The notes: generated from the letters alone by a model not told the origin. A stretch of DNA of 64,000 bases from NORP23 sp050302475 (GCA_050302475.1 JBNLBF010000003.1:124001-188000); one strand, 5' to 3'; shown: positions 51,272 through 60,442, counted from the stretch's first letter. Translations and numbers: made by a program.

Positions 51272-52566
51272 CGCCCGGTCTTCTCCGGGATCAGACCGCG
51301 CGGGCTAAATCGCAGGACCAGCAGCAGGATCAGCCCCATGACGACCAGTCGCATATGTGGCCCGGCATCCAGCAGATGGGATTTCAGTGCACCGTCGGAC
51401 AGGCCACCGGACAAGGTTTCCATCAGCCAACGCCCGGCGGGTTCTGCCTCCACCCAGACGAACCAGATCAGGAAACCGCCAAGGACAGAGCCCCAGTTAT
51501 TACCGGACCCCCCGACAATCACCATCACCCAGATCAGGAAAGTATAGCGAAGTGGCTGATAGGTGCCCGGCGTGAATTGCCCGTCAAGCGTTGTCAGCAT
51601 CGCGCCCGCGATTCCGACGACCGCCGAGCCCAGCACAAACACCTGCAAATGGCGGCGGGTGACGTCTTTGCCCATCGCTTCGGCGGCATCGCGATTGTCA
51701 CGAATGGCCCGCATCATCCGCCCCCACGGAGATTTCAGTGCCCGTTCGGAAAGCCAGAGGATCACCAGCAGGACAATCGCGAACAGGATGGCATAGGACA
51801 GCCGGACATAGATGGACGAGAAGGTAATCGGGTCCGCGCCCAGCGTATTGGCCAGCGACAGGAACCATTCGGATTGTTGCAGATTGATTTCCAACGGCAC
51901 GGGGCGCGACAGGCCCGAGACATTCTTGACGCCGCGCGCTAACCAATCCTCGTTCTTGATGATGGCGATCACGATTTCCGAAATTCCCAGCGTCGCAATC
52001 GCCAGATAGTCCGCCCGCAGTCCCAACGCGATCTTTCCGATCAACCATGCGGCGGCCCCGGCAAACAGCCCGCCCACCAGCCACGAGAAGATGATCGGTA
52101 GCCCCATCCCGCCAAGATAGCCGGTCTTGGCGGAGTCTGTTGCTTCGATCGCATCAGTCGCCGGATCAAACACGCTGCGGATCAGGAAATAGCCAACGAT
52201 GACTGTCACCAGTACTGCCAGATTGCGCCAACGCCCGGTAACTTGTCGGCGCACGAATATTGCCGCCGCGACGGTGCCGAGCAGCGCCAGCAGGCTGAGC
52301 CCGATCCCCGCGCCTCCTGCCTTCCACGCGTCAACGACAGGCGGTTGCGAAACCAGCACGGCGGCCAGTCCACCCAGCGCCGTGAATCCCATGATCCCGA
52401 CATTGAACAGCCCGGCATATCCCCACTGAATGTTTACGCCCAAGGCCATGACGGCCGAGATCAGGCATAGATTCAGGATCGCCAGCGAAACTGACCAGCT
52501 TTGAGTGAAACCAACGATGGCAAGCGCGGCGAACATCGCGCCAAACAGGGCAAGATTGCGCGTCAT
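51268..52566 (-). CDS. livM: ABC permease, LivM type
   Basis: Inner-membrane permease of the branched-chain amino acid (HAAT) ABC family, 432 residues with about 10 hydrophobic segments. The family core LNIQWGYAGLFNVG appears here as VNIQWGYAGLFNVGIMGFTALGG, with SPWGRMMRAIRDNRDAAEAMGKDV as the coupling loop to the ATPases and a large extra N-terminal part compared with the shortest LivM proteins. It overlaps livH upstream and the hydrolase downstream by 4 bases each. Substrate may be amino acids, amides or urea-like compounds. Confidence 0.92.
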   Translation of the reverse strand: MTRNLALFGAMFAALAIVGFTQSWSVSLAILNLCLISAVMALGVNIQWGYAGLFNVGIMGFTALGGLAAVLVSQPPVVDAWKAGGAGIGLSLLALLGTVAAAIFVRRQVTGRWRNLAVLVTVIVGYFLIRSVFDPATDAIEATDSAKTGYLGGMGLPIIFSWLVGGLFAGAAAWLIGKIALGLRADYLAIATLGISEIVIAIIKNEDWLARGVKNVSGLSRPVPLEINLQQSEWFLSLANTLGADPITFSSIYVRLSYAILFAIVLLVILWLSERALKSPWGRMMRAIRDNRDAAEAMGKDVTRRHLQVFVLGSAVVGIAGAMLTTLDGQFTPGTYQPLRYTFLIWVMVIVGGSGNNWGSVLGGFLIWFVWVEAEPAGRWLMETLSGGLSDGALKSHLLDAGPHMRLVVMGLILLLVLRFSPRGLIPEKTGR

Positions 52567-53576
52567 ATCACTTTCCCCCTGAAGATACCCGTTGGCCGGA
52601 TCAGCAGCACCAGCACAAGGATCACGAAACTGACGGCAAATTTATAGTCGGTAGAGAGCAACTGCACCAATCCGTCAGGCGCCCAGCTTTCCGGCACCAG
52701 ATAGACGAGGAATTTTTTATAGGCGTAGGTGATCGTGACCTCGGAAAAAGCAATCACAAACCCACCGGCAATTGCCCCAACCGGACTGCCAATGCCGCCA
52801 ACGATAGCCGCGGCGAAAATCGGCAACAGCAGCTGGAAATAGGTGAAGGGCTTGAAGCTTTTGTCGAGGCCATACAGCACTCCGGCAATCGTTGCCAAAG
52901 CCGCGGCCAATATCCAAGTGATCATGACAATCCGGTCAGGGTTGATCCCCGACAGCAGCGCTAGATCTTCGTTGTCCGAATAGGCCCGCATCGCTTTGCC
53001 AGTGCGGGATTTCTGCAGGAACCAGAACAAGGCAGCAACAACGATCACCGCGATGACGATGGTCAGCCCCTGCGATGTCCGCAGCGCCAGACCTTCGTCC
53101 AGCCCGGCCCACTCCTTGAAATCGCGGGCGCGGATGATGAACCGCTCGCCATCGCCGAAGCGCTGATCGTCCGGTCCGATGATAAAGCGCACGATCCCGT
53201 TCATCACAAACATCACCCCGACGGAGGCCATGACGAACACAATCGACGGCGATTTCTGTGCGCGGTAAAATTTATAGACGCTCTTGTCGAAGATCAGGAC
53301 AATCCCGATGGTTGCCAGAATACCAAAGGGCAGGGCGAGCAGGGCCGTCGGCAGCGGCCCGAAACTTATCCCCATCGACTGGAACCACCATGTGACAAGG
53401 ATCGTCACCATCGTCCCGAACGCCATCGTGTCACCATGGGCGAAGTTGGAAAACCGCAGGATGCCAAAGATCAGCGTGACGCCGAGTGCGCCAAGGGCCA
53501 GCTGTGCTCCGTAGGCGAGGCCGGGGACGAAGACAAAGTTCGCGAAGAGTACTAGGGCGTTGAGGATGTCAGTCAT
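52563..53576 (-). CDS. livH: ABC permease, LivH type
   Basis: The partner permease of 337 residues. It has GALGVTLIFGILRFSNFAHGDTMAFGTMV, the LivH hallmark N-terminus, and the coupling loop SRTGKAMRAYSDNEDLALLSGINPDRIV. About eight hydrophobic segments are seen. It follows a small exported-protein gene, overlapping it by 4 bases, rather than following livF directly. Confidence 0.93.
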   Translation of the reverse strand: MTDILNALVLFANFVFVPGLAYGAQLALGALGVTLIFGILRFSNFAHGDTMAFGTMVTILVTWWFQSMGISFGPLPTALLALPFGILATIGIVLIFDKSVYKFYRAQKSPSIVFVMASVGVMFVMNGIVRFIIGPDDQRFGDGERFIIRARDFKEWAGLDEGLALRTSQGLTIVIAVIVVAALFWFLQKSRTGKAMRAYSDNEDLALLSGINPDRIVMITWILAAALATIAGVLYGLDKSFKPFTYFQLLLPIFAAAIVGGIGSPVGAIAGGFVIAFSEVTITYAYKKFLVYLVPESWAPDGLVQLLSTDYKFAVSFVILVLVLLIRPTGIFRGKVI

Positions 53577-53965
53577 GATGTTGGCGCCGCATCGCAGAAA
53601 CCATAAGCGCTAATTGTGTATGGTTCGACAGGGTCTTCGAACAGGCGATGCGCTGAGAAAATCATCACACCATCGTTGGTAATCGTCATATACCCCGCAG
53701 CATATTCATTCATGAACAAATAGCTTTGAGAAGTTGGCGAAGAGCTGACTCGCTTCAGGGGAATCACGTCACCCTCAGGTGTTGTCATTTCCAATATCGT
53801 GCCTTTTTTCTTGAAGTTCAGTGTAACGACCTCGATCACGTCGGCTTCGCACGCCGCATCTCCGATGATACATTCTGCCTGCGTTTCACATACCATTTCC
53901 TGAGCGTAGGAAGTGAATGGGAAACTGAAAAATGACAATGCAATTATTATAAGATTAACTTTCAT
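53573..53965 (-). CDS. Small exported protein embedded in the liv operon
   Basis: About 130 residues with a signal peptide (MKVNLIIIALSFFSFPFTSYAQ) and a mature part with five cysteines (CETQAEC, GDAACEAD, GFCDAA), probably disulfide-bonded in the periplasm. ATG at 53965 has a GGGAGG site just upstream; GTG at 53971 overlapping the livF stop is possible. No family recognised. Its position between livF and livH, coupled to both, suggests it accompanies the transporter or is simply a hitchhiker. More AT-rich than neighbours. Confidence 0.7.
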   Translation of the reverse strand: MKVNLIIIALSFFSFPFTSYAQEMVCETQAECIIGDAACEADVIEVVTLNFKKKGTILEMTTPEGDVIPLKRVSSSPTSQSYLFMNEYAAGYMTITNDGVMIFSAHRLFEDPVEPYTISAYGFCDAAPTS

Positions 53966-53967
53966 CC

Positions 53968-54690
53968 TCACCCTCCCAAAAAACTCTTGCGAACCTCGGG
54001 ATTGGCCAGCAAGGCCTCCCCCGTATCCGTAAACCGGTTTTCGCCCTGCACCAGCACATAACCCTTGTCGGCAATGTTCAGCGCCTGACGGGCGTTCTGT
54101 TCGACCATCAGGATGGCGATCCCGGTTTTGGCGACCTCGATAATCCGGTCGAATAACTCGTCCATGACAATGGGCGACACGCCTGCGGTCGGCTCGTCCA
54201 GCATTAACACTTTCGGCTGCGTCATCAGTGCCCGTCCGACGGCGACCTGCTGGCGTTGGCCGCCGGACAACTCGCCAGCTGGCTGGTGGCGTTTTTCCTT
54301 CAGGATGGGGAACAGATGGAACACCTGTTCCATCGTATCGGCAAAATCATCCTCGCGGATATAGGCCCCCATTTCGAGGTTCTCCTGCACGGTCATGGAG
54401 GTGAACACATTGTGGTTTTGCGGCACAAACCCCATCCCGGCCTTCACCCGGTCCTGTGGCGACAGCGCAGTGATATCCTGCCCGTCGAGGCGCACGGACC
54501 CTTTGCGCAGGGTCAGCATGCCAAACACCGCTTTCATCGCGGTGGACTTTCCAGCGCCGTTCGGGCCGACGATCACGGCAATCTGCCCCTGTTCGACGTC
54601 AATCGTGCAATCATGCAGGATGTCCGCCGCGCCGTAGCCGCCGGTCATGCCGTCGCCGATCAGAAAGGGGTTTGTGGTGCCATCGTCCAT
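53968..54690 (-). CDS. livF: ABC transporter ATP-binding protein, LivF type
   Basis: One of two ATPases of the HAAT transporter, 240 residues. Walker A GPNGAGKS, Q-loop VPQNHNVF, signature LSGGQRQQ, Walker B KVLMLDEPTAGVSP and switch His region MVEQNARQAL. The MFLDEP-like Liv features (EQNARQALNIADKGYVL) fit LivF. ATG at 54690 is 13 bp after the preceding stop; the in-frame TTG at 54714 lacks a ribosome-binding site. Confidence 0.93.
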   Translation of the reverse strand: MDDGTTNPFLIGDGMTGGYGAADILHDCTIDVEQGQIAVIVGPNGAGKSTAMKAVFGMLTLRKGSVRLDGQDITALSPQDRVKAGMGFVPQNHNVFTSMTVQENLEMGAYIREDDFADTMEQVFHLFPILKEKRHQPAGELSGGQRQQVAVGRALMTQPKVLMLDEPTAGVSPIVMDELFDRIIEVAKTGIAILMVEQNARQALNIADKGYVLVQGENRFTDTGEALLANPEVRKSFLGG

Positions 54691-54703
54691 CGTCAGATTT
54701 ATC

Positions 54704-55252
54704 TCACTTGTCAATATTCAGGGCTTCAAGAACAGCGGCATGGCGGTCGCGTGCCACTTCCGCGCTTTTCGTCGTGCCGGTGTTCACGAATAGCAACCAT
54801 GGCTCGCCGATCACTTCGGTATAGACAGTATAAGTGACTGTCCCGTCATGACCATCATGCGTCATTGTAAGCGTGCGTGCATCAAAACCGGCGAGCGAGC
54901 TGTCCTTCGGAACGCCATTATTCAGGGGTTCAAACAAACCATGCGCCTCACGCTTTTCGGCGATCAGGTCAGCCAGCGGCGCGGTCGGGTCACCTTTAAA
55001 CGCTCCCAGCGTGGCATGTTCGGGATCAAAAATGCTAAAGACGAGGCTTTCATTTTCCTCGGACCCGAGGAAGTAGGCGGTGATATCCGGATGGCTCGAC
55101 CCGCTTCCAACCCAGCCAAGTTTTTCGCCACAAAACGTGAAATCCTCGGCAATCGCGAAACATCCCTCGGCATCCGGTTTCGGGAACACCACCTGCGCGG
55201 CTGCCGCCAGCGGCAAGGCAAACGCCAAGATAAGGAGTGCCAAAGGCTTCAC
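54704..55252 (-). CDS. Exported protein of unknown function in the liv operon
   Basis: A 182-residue protein with signal peptide (MKPLALLILAFALPLAAAAQ) and a compact mature domain with one cysteine pair (GCFAIAEDFTFCG). The GTG start at 55252 overlaps the livG stop (GTGA) and has GGAGGC upstream, so it is translated within the operon. It may be a periplasmic accessory to the transporter, but no family is recognised. Confidence 0.75.
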   Translation of the reverse strand: MKPLALLILAFALPLAAAAQVVFPKPDAEGCFAIAEDFTFCGEKLGWVGSGSSHPDITAYFLGSEENESLVFSIFDPEHATLGAFKGDPTAPLADLIAEKREAHGLFEPLNNGVPKDSSLAGFDARTLTMTHDGHDGTVTYTVYTEVIGEPWLLFVNTGTTKSAEVARDRHAAVLEALNIDK

Positions 55253-56028
55253 GCGCTGGCCTCCTTATTCTTCAACCCGGTGCCCAGATACGCCTCGATC
55301 ACCTGTTCGTTGGATTTGACCTCTTCTGCGGACCCTTCAGCCAGCACTTTGCCTTCGGCCATGACGATCACGGGGTCGCACAGGCGGGAAATGAAATCCA
55401 TGTCATGTTCGATCATACAGAATGTATAGCCGCGTTCCTTATTCAGCCGCAGGATCGCGTCGCCGATCGTGTTCAGCAGCGTGCGGTTCACGCCTGCACC
55501 GACCTCGTCCAGAAATACGATCTTGGCATCGACCATCATGGTGCGGCCCAGTTCCAGCAGTTTTTTCTGACCACCGGACAGGTTTCCGGCCAGCTCATCC
55601 GCGACATGCGGGATTTCCAGAAATTCGATAACTTCGTCAGCCTTGGCGCGGATTTCAGCTTCCTGCGCTTTCACCTCGCTACCCTTGAACCAAGCGTTCC
55701 ACAGGGTTTCGCCGGATTGTGCGCCGGGCACCATCATCAGGTTCTCGCGAACCGTCAGGCTGGAAAATTCGTGGGCAATCTGGAAAGTGCGCAGCAGCCC
55801 TTTCGCGAACAGCTCGTGCGGCGTCAGGCCGGTGATGTCCTCGCCATCCAGATAGACATGGCCGGAGGTCGGTTTGTAATGCCCCGCCACCACATTGAAC
55901 AACGTCGTTTTGCCCGCCCCGTTCGGTCCGATCAACCCGGTGATCGATCCCTCGGCAATTTCCAACGACGCACCATCAACGGCGCGGATGCCGCCGAAAT
56001 GCATGTGGAGGTTGTCTACCCTGATCAT
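55249..56028 (-). CDS. livG: ABC transporter ATP-binding protein, LivG type
   Basis: The second ATPase, 259 residues: Walker A GPNGAGKTTLFNVVAG, Q-loop TFQIAHEF, signature LSGGQKK, Walker B KIVFLDEVGAGVNRT and IEHDMDFI, the LivG pattern. ATG at 56028 has GGGAG five bases upstream; an in-frame GTG at 56034 is less favoured. It follows livJ after a strong hairpin that should reduce downstream expression. Confidence 0.94.
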   Translation of the reverse strand: MIRVDNLHMHFGGIRAVDGASLEIAEGSITGLIGPNGAGKTTLFNVVAGHYKPTSGHVYLDGEDITGLTPHELFAKGLLRTFQIAHEFSSLTVRENLMMVPGAQSGETLWNAWFKGSEVKAQEAEIRAKADEVIEFLEIPHVADELAGNLSGGQKKLLELGRTMMVDAKIVFLDEVGAGVNRTLLNTIGDAILRLNKERGYTFCMIEHDMDFISRLCDPVIVMAEGKVLAEGSAEEVKSNEQVIEAYLGTGLKNKEASA

Positions 56029-56045
56029 ACGCACTCCCTTACAGA

Positions 56046-56073
56046 AAACAGCCCGGAACGCGCCGGGCTGTTT
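56046..56073 (-). terminator. Hairpin between the binding-protein gene and livG
   Basis: AAACAGCCCGG / CCGGGCTGTTT, an 11-bp perfect stem with a 6-base loop and a T run on the minus strand. Such partial terminators between the substrate-binding gene and membrane genes raise the binding protein level relative to the rest. Confidence 0.8.
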
Positions 56074-56092
56074 CGATCACTTGTGCCGGATA

Positions 56093-57283
56093 TCAGCGAA
56101 TCTGAACGTCCTGGAATTCACCATCCACGACTTCGTATTCGCGATACGAACCCGCAGCTTCACCCGGACCGATCAGTTCAACGCCGGTAGCGCCGACATA
56201 GTCGACCTCACCACCGTCTGCGAGAATCTGGATCGCTTTGCCCAGCTCACCCGGCAGGATCGGCTCGCCCGGTGCGTTGGCAACGGACAGGATGTTTTCA
56301 GCAATGGAAGCCCGGTCAGCGGACCCACCAGCCTGAATCGCCAGCGCGATCAGCGCAGCGGCGTCATAGCTTTCGCCGACATAGGGACCAGCCGGATCGG
56401 TCGCTTCGTCAGCAACCATTTCCTGCAGCATCCCTGCGCCTTCGCCAGCGGAGCCCGGAACGGTTCCGAAGGTGCCATTCAGGTCAGCGCCCAGTGCGTC
56501 AGTCAGGCTAACGCCATACATGCCGTCACCCAGCACGAACGTGTCAAACGCCCCTGTGTCGAGCGACGTCTGGATGATACCCAGACCACCCTGATCGACG
56601 TAACCGAATACGGCGAGGATATCTGCACCAGATGCGGACAGCGCGCCAACTTCGGCCGAATAGTCAGCCTTGCCATCTTCGTGGGCGGCGGAAATTGTCA
56701 CCGTGCCACCGGAGGCTTCGAAAGCTGCCTGGAACGCATCGGCCAGACCTTTACCATAGTCGTTGTTGGTATAGGTCACCGCGATGCTGTCGATGCCGCG
56801 ATCATTCAGAATGTCCGCCAGAACCTGACCCTGACGGGCGTCTGACGGCGAGGTGCGGAAGAACAGACCATTGTCGTCAATATCCGACAGCGCCGGAGAG
56901 GTCGCAGACGGCGACACCATCACAACACCATTCGGGATGGCCACGTTGTTGGCAATCGCAGTGGTCACACCGGAACAATCGGCGCCCATGATGGCCGCAA
57001 CATTGTCGGATGTGATCAGACGTTCAGCCGCTGCAGACCCCGCAGCGCTGTCAACGCAGGTAGAATCGGCGCGCACCGATACCAGCACTTTGCCGTCCAG
57101 CACACCGCCAGCTTCGTTGATTTCGTTCCACGCGGTTTCTGCGCCCAGCGTCATATCTGGTGTCAGCGATTCAATCGGGCCGGTGTAGCCCAGAATAATG
57201 CCGAGATTGATCTCGTGCCCTGCCGCGAATGCGGAGGACGCAACCATCGACGATGCTGCCGTAGCAAGCAGTAGTTTTTTCAT
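56093..57283 (-). CDS. livJ: ABC transporter substrate-binding protein, LivJ type
   Basis: Periplasmic binding protein of 396 residues, signal peptide 1-21 (SSAFAAGHE). EINLGIILGYTGPIESLTPDMTLGAETAWNEINEAGGVLDGK is the type I periplasmic-binding fold opening used by HAAT transporters, and YTNNDYGKGLADAFQAAFEASGG is the second conserved segment. It is first in the operon and followed by a partial terminator. Ligand not determined by sequence; branched-chain amino acids are the family default, and the terminal hydrolase suggests that amides or formyl compounds should also be considered. Confidence 0.93.
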   Translation of the reverse strand: MKKLLLATAASSMVASSAFAAGHEINLGIILGYTGPIESLTPDMTLGAETAWNEINEAGGVLDGKVLVSVRADSTCVDSAAGSAAAERLITSDNVAAIMGADCSGVTTAIANNVAIPNGVVMVSPSATSPALSDIDDNGLFFRTSPSDARQGQVLADILNDRGIDSIAVTYTNNDYGKGLADAFQAAFEASGGTVTISAAHEDGKADYSAEVGALSASGADILAVFGYVDQGGLGIIQTSLDTGAFDTFVLGDGMYGVSLTDALGADLNGTFGTVPGSAGEGAGMLQEMVADEATDPAGPYVGESYDAAALIALAIQAGGSADRASIAENILSVANAPGEPILPGELGKAIQILADGGEVDYVGATGVELIGPGEAAGSYREYEVVDGEFQDVQIR

Positions 57284-57377
57284 CTCAAATCTCCCTGTAT
57301 TGAGCAGATGGCGCGTATCACACGATATTGCTGTGCTTTATGCAACCGATTCTCGCGGAGAAATGGCGGGTTTACGC

Positions 57378-57445
57378 GGTGTAACCGGCAGATTTCCGTC
57401 AAAATTGAAGGCTTTTCAGTCCACACGTTTCCCCTTAGGTGTAAC
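57378..57445 (+). repeat. Direct repeat GGTGTAAC in the tupB leader
   Basis: GGTGTAAC occurs at 57378-57385 and 57438-57445, 60 bp apart, in the divergent region between livJ and tupB. It may be a regulator site or chance. Confidence 0.25.
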
Positions 57446-57460
57446 GACAGGAGGATCGGC

Positions 57461-58159
57461 ATGGAAACGCTGTCACAGGCATGGCAACTGGTGGTCGGTT
57501 TCGATCCTGCGCTGGTGCAGATCGTGACCCTATCGCTGCGTGTCAGCCTGACCGCGGTGCTGATCAGCCTGCTGATCGGCGCCCCCCTTGGGGCTGCCCT
57601 GGCTATCTGGTCTTTTCCGGGGCGGCAGGTGCTGGTGGTTTTATCCAACGCGATGATGGCGCTGCCACCGGTGGTGGTTGGCCTGGCGGTTTACCTGATG
57701 TTGTCCCGCGCCGGGCCGCTCGGGTCTTGGGGGTTATTGTTCACGCCAACGGCAATGATAATCGCGCAGTCAATCCTGATCCTGCCCATCATTCTGGCCC
57801 TGACGAGAGAGGCCGTCTTACCGCTGAAACGCGACTATGACGAGCTGTTGACCTCGCTTGACGTCAGTCGCTGGCAACAATTGAAAACGCTGCTGTGGGA
57901 TGCGCGGTTCGGTGTGGTCACCGCAGTGCTGGCCGGTTTCGGCCGCGCCATTGCCGAGGTCGGTGCGGTGATAATCGTTGGCGGCAACATTAACGGGCTG
58001 ACCCGGGTGATGACGACGACGATTGCATTGGAAACCTCCAAGGGGAATCTGCAACTCGCGCTGGCGTTGGGAATTATCCTGATCTCCATCGCGATAGCGA
58101 TCAATGCAATCATCTACGGTGTCAGCCAGTTTGGACGACGCTATCAGGAGGCGGTGTGA
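57461..58159 (+). CDS. tupB: Tungstate/anion ABC permease, TupB type
   Basis: Inner-membrane permease of 232 residues with about five hydrophobic segments. LRVSLTAVLISLLIGAPLGAALA, NAMMALPPVVVGLAVYLML and the coupling loop ASLDVSRWQQLKTLLWDARFGVVTAVLAGFGRAIAEVGAVIIVGGNI match tungstate/sulfate-type permeases. ATG at 57461 has CAGGAGG upstream; the longer frame to 57308 lacks support. It overlaps tupC as GTGA. No substrate-binding gene is adjacent. Confidence 0.9.
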   Translation: METLSQAWQLVVGFDPALVQIVTLSLRVSLTAVLISLLIGAPLGAALAIWSFPGRQVLVVLSNAMMALPPVVVGLAVYLMLSRAGPLGSWGLLFTPTAMIIAQSILILPIILALTREAVLPLKRDYDELLTSLDVSRWQQLKTLLWDARFGVVTAVLAGFGRAIAEVGAVIIVGGNINGLTRVMTTTIALETSKGNLQLALALGIILISIAIAINAIIYGVSQFGRRYQEAV

Positions 58160-58869
58160 CCAAGCGGTTCCAAAACCTGATGGTCGACGAAGCGGTGGTT
58201 GTCCGTGATGGACGCCAATTGCTCGGACCGGTGTCCCTGACGCTGGACAGTCAGGGGATCACCGCGATCCTTGGGCATAACGGTGCCGGGAAAAGCCTGT
58301 TTCTGAAACTCTGCCACGGGCAGTTTTCTCCCGACAGCGGCAGTGTAGACTGGAACGGTAGATCCGCCATCACCTCGCGCCGCGATCGGTCCTTCATGTT
58401 TCAGGGTTCCCCGGTCCTGCGCCGGTCCGTTGCCGCCAATGTCGAATACCCGCTGATCGCGCAGCGGTTTGCCCGTGCTGATCGCCAGAAGCGTGTCGCG
58501 GCGGCGCTGGAAATGTCCCGCCTGACGGATCGCGCGAACGTCCCTGCCGCCAGCCTGTCGGGTGGCGAACGTCAACGCATGGCATTGGCCCGAGCCTGGG
58601 TGACGGAACCTTCCGTCATCATTCTTGATGAGCCAGCGGCGAGCCTCGACCCCGGATCAACAAAAGAGCTGGAAACGCTGGTGCGGGAGATTTCCGCCTC
58701 TGGTGTCAAAGTCTTGATCGCAACGCATGATCTGTCGCAAGCGAAACGGCTGGCGGATGACGTGCTGATGTTCGGACGCGGGAAGCTGCTACTGCACGAA
58801 AGCGCGGACCGTTTCTTCGGCGCAACACATCAGGGCGAAGTCGCGGATTATCTTAACGGTCGTATTTAA
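58156..58869 (+). CDS. tupC: Tungstate/anion ABC ATP-binding protein, TupC type
   Basis: ATPase of 237 residues paired with tupB: Walker A GHNGAGKSLFLKL, signature LSGGERQRM, Walker B VIILDEPAASLDPGS and switch ATHDLSQAKRLAD. The GTG start at 58156 is within the tupB stop overlap. The stop TTAA is shared with the convergent MFS gene. Confidence 0.92.
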   Translation: MTKRFQNLMVDEAVVVRDGRQLLGPVSLTLDSQGITAILGHNGAGKSLFLKLCHGQFSPDSGSVDWNGRSAITSRRDRSFMFQGSPVLRRSVAANVEYPLIAQRFARADRQKRVAAALEMSRLTDRANVPAASLSGGERQRMALARAWVTEPSVIILDEPAASLDPGSTKELETLVREISASGVKVLIATHDLSQAKRLADDVLMFGRGKLLLHESADRFFGATHQGEVADYLNGRI

Positions 58870-60059
58870 CGCCGAAGTTTTGGCAGTAACGCGGCCAGTG
58901 CCAGCAAGGCTATCAATCCGACAGTCGTCAGCGTTGTCTCCAACCCGATCCGGCTTGCCAGCCCCCCGAGCATCAGTGCACCAATAGACGTGCCCCCGAC
59001 GGCGAGGGTCATCCACAGGCTCATGACCCGCCCACGGATATTATCCTCCAGCTGGATTTGCACGGCGGTCTGGAAATTGATCCCGACAATCGCCGAACAG
59101 AACCCGATCCCAGCAGTGAAAACCAGCGCGAGCTCCCAGACATGGATCAACCCGATCAGCGCCATCAGCGCCACGCCCGTAAATGCCCCGATCAATCCAC
59201 GCAGCGGAACCTTTCCGGGCTCCGGCGCGGACAGCATGACCTGCAGGACAGACGCCAGCAACGCCCCGGCACCGACAGAGGCCGTCATCGTTCCCAATCC
59301 CGCGGGTCCGCGTTCGTAAACGCCGTCCGCCAGAATGGGCAGAATTTCCAACAAACCGCGTGCAATGACGGAAAAGATTCCGACCACCACAAAGGATATC
59401 CAGATTGAACGGTTGCCGCCAATCACCCGCAGCCCGGCATTAAAAGACGACCAGAAGGGTTCGGATATGGCCTGGGATTCCTGTTGGCGCGGTGTCAGAC
59501 GGCTAAGCATAATTAGGAACGGTACCTGTAGCATGACGACAACGGCCACGGTTGCTGTCTCGCCAACTGTTGCGATCAGCACGCCGCCTATCGCCGGACC
59601 GGTCAAGCGGCTGAGGTTGAAATTCATCGCCCCCAGACTGACGACCGAGGACACATCCGCTTTCTCTACCAGCCTTGGCCCCAACGACAGACGCACGGGC
59701 TGATACGCCGCCAGAACAACCCCCAGTGCTGCCGCAAAGAATGCCAGACGTGTTGTCGTCAGAAGGTCAAAGAAAAGTACCGCCAGCATCAACAACACCA
59801 GCGCGACAATTGTCACCTGCACCAGCATCGCAGCCTTCTTTACATTCGATCGATCAACGATCACCCCAAACACCGGCCCGCCGATCAATACTGGCGAAAA
59901 ATTCAGAAAACTGACAAGCCCCACAAATGCCGGAGATTGGGTCAGATCCCAGGCCAGCCAACCCAACAGCAATCGCATGATCCAGTTGGCGTTCAGCCCA
60001 AACATATTCCCGAACAGATACCGTCGGAAATCCGGTGAGGATAAAGCTGCAGTATTCAT
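58866..60059 (-). CDS. MFS transporter (EntS-like group)
   Basis: A 397-residue inner-membrane carrier with about 12 hydrophobic segments. The N-terminal FRRYLFGNMFGLNANWIMRLLLGWLAWDLTQSPAFVGLVSFLNFSPVLIGGPVFGVIVDRSNVKKA is characteristic of the MFS_3 group that includes EntS. Substrate unknown; siderophore-type or drug export is common in the group. It converges with tupC. ATG at 60059. Confidence 0.85.
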   Translation of the reverse strand: MNTAALSSPDFRRYLFGNMFGLNANWIMRLLLGWLAWDLTQSPAFVGLVSFLNFSPVLIGGPVFGVIVDRSNVKKAAMLVQVTIVALVLLMLAVLFFDLLTTTRLAFFAAALGVVLAAYQPVRLSLGPRLVEKADVSSVVSLGAMNFNLSRLTGPAIGGVLIATVGETATVAVVVMLQVPFLIMLSRLTPRQQESQAISEPFWSSFNAGLRVIGGNRSIWISFVVVGIFSVIARGLLEILPILADGVYERGPAGLGTMTASVGAGALLASVLQVMLSAPEPGKVPLRGLIGAFTGVALMALIGLIHVWELALVFTAGIGFCSAIVGINFQTAVQIQLEDNIRGRVMSLWMTLAVGGTSIGALMLGGLASRIGLETTLTTVGLIALLALAALLPKLRR

Positions 60060-60144
60060 AGCTCGTTATACATTGGCCAATGTAACAAGTATGTGACAAT
60101 AGAAGCTATGCGCGTGGCGCATATCGGGTCTACCGAACTGTGCG

Positions 60145-60172
60145 TTGTTAGTCGGGGGGCGGGCCATATATA
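60145..60172 (+). promoter_or_regulatory. Possible RpoH-type promoter of the DUF1127/RNA locus
   Basis: TTG at 60145 and CCATATATA at 60164, 16 bases apart, resemble heat-shock sigma elements (CTTGA-like -35, CCATnT -10). The equivalent Rhodobacter locus is under RpoHI/RpoHII, which is why this was looked for; the -35 match here is weak. Confidence 0.3.
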
Positions 60173-60226
60173 CCTTTCCATAACGAAGCGCGGTTAACGC
60201 CGCTGACAGACTAAAGGAAATACACG

Positions 60227-60442
60227 ATGGCTTACATTGCTGCAAATACACCTTCAGGTGCTGCTTCGCAGAGCCGCGTTGCAGAATTCTTCGCGAACCT
60301 GCGTCAGTCCTTCGCGGACTATCGCTTGTTCCAGAAAACTTACAACGAGCTGAACCAGCTCGCCGACCGCGAACTTGCTGATCTCGGCATCACACGCGGC
60401 GATATTTCGAGCATCGCTCGCGAAGCGGTTTACGCAAACTAA
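60227..60442 (+). CDS. DUF1127 protein preceding a CCUCCUCCC double-hairpin RNA
   Basis: A 71-residue protein with DUF1127 core ELNQLADRELADLGITRGDISSIAREAVYAN. By order it matches CcaF1 of Rhodobacter sphaeroides, the DUF1127 protein encoded just upstream of the CcsR small RNAs and involved in their maturation and RNA turnover; equivalence here is inferred from the DUF1127 domain plus the RNA directly downstream. ATG at 60227 follows TAAAGGAAATACACG. A second DUF1127 gene at 29764 lacks the RNA. Confidence 0.9.
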   Translation: MAYIAANTPSGAASQSRVAEFFANLRQSFADYRLFQKTYNELNQLADRELADLGITRGDISSIAREAVYAN

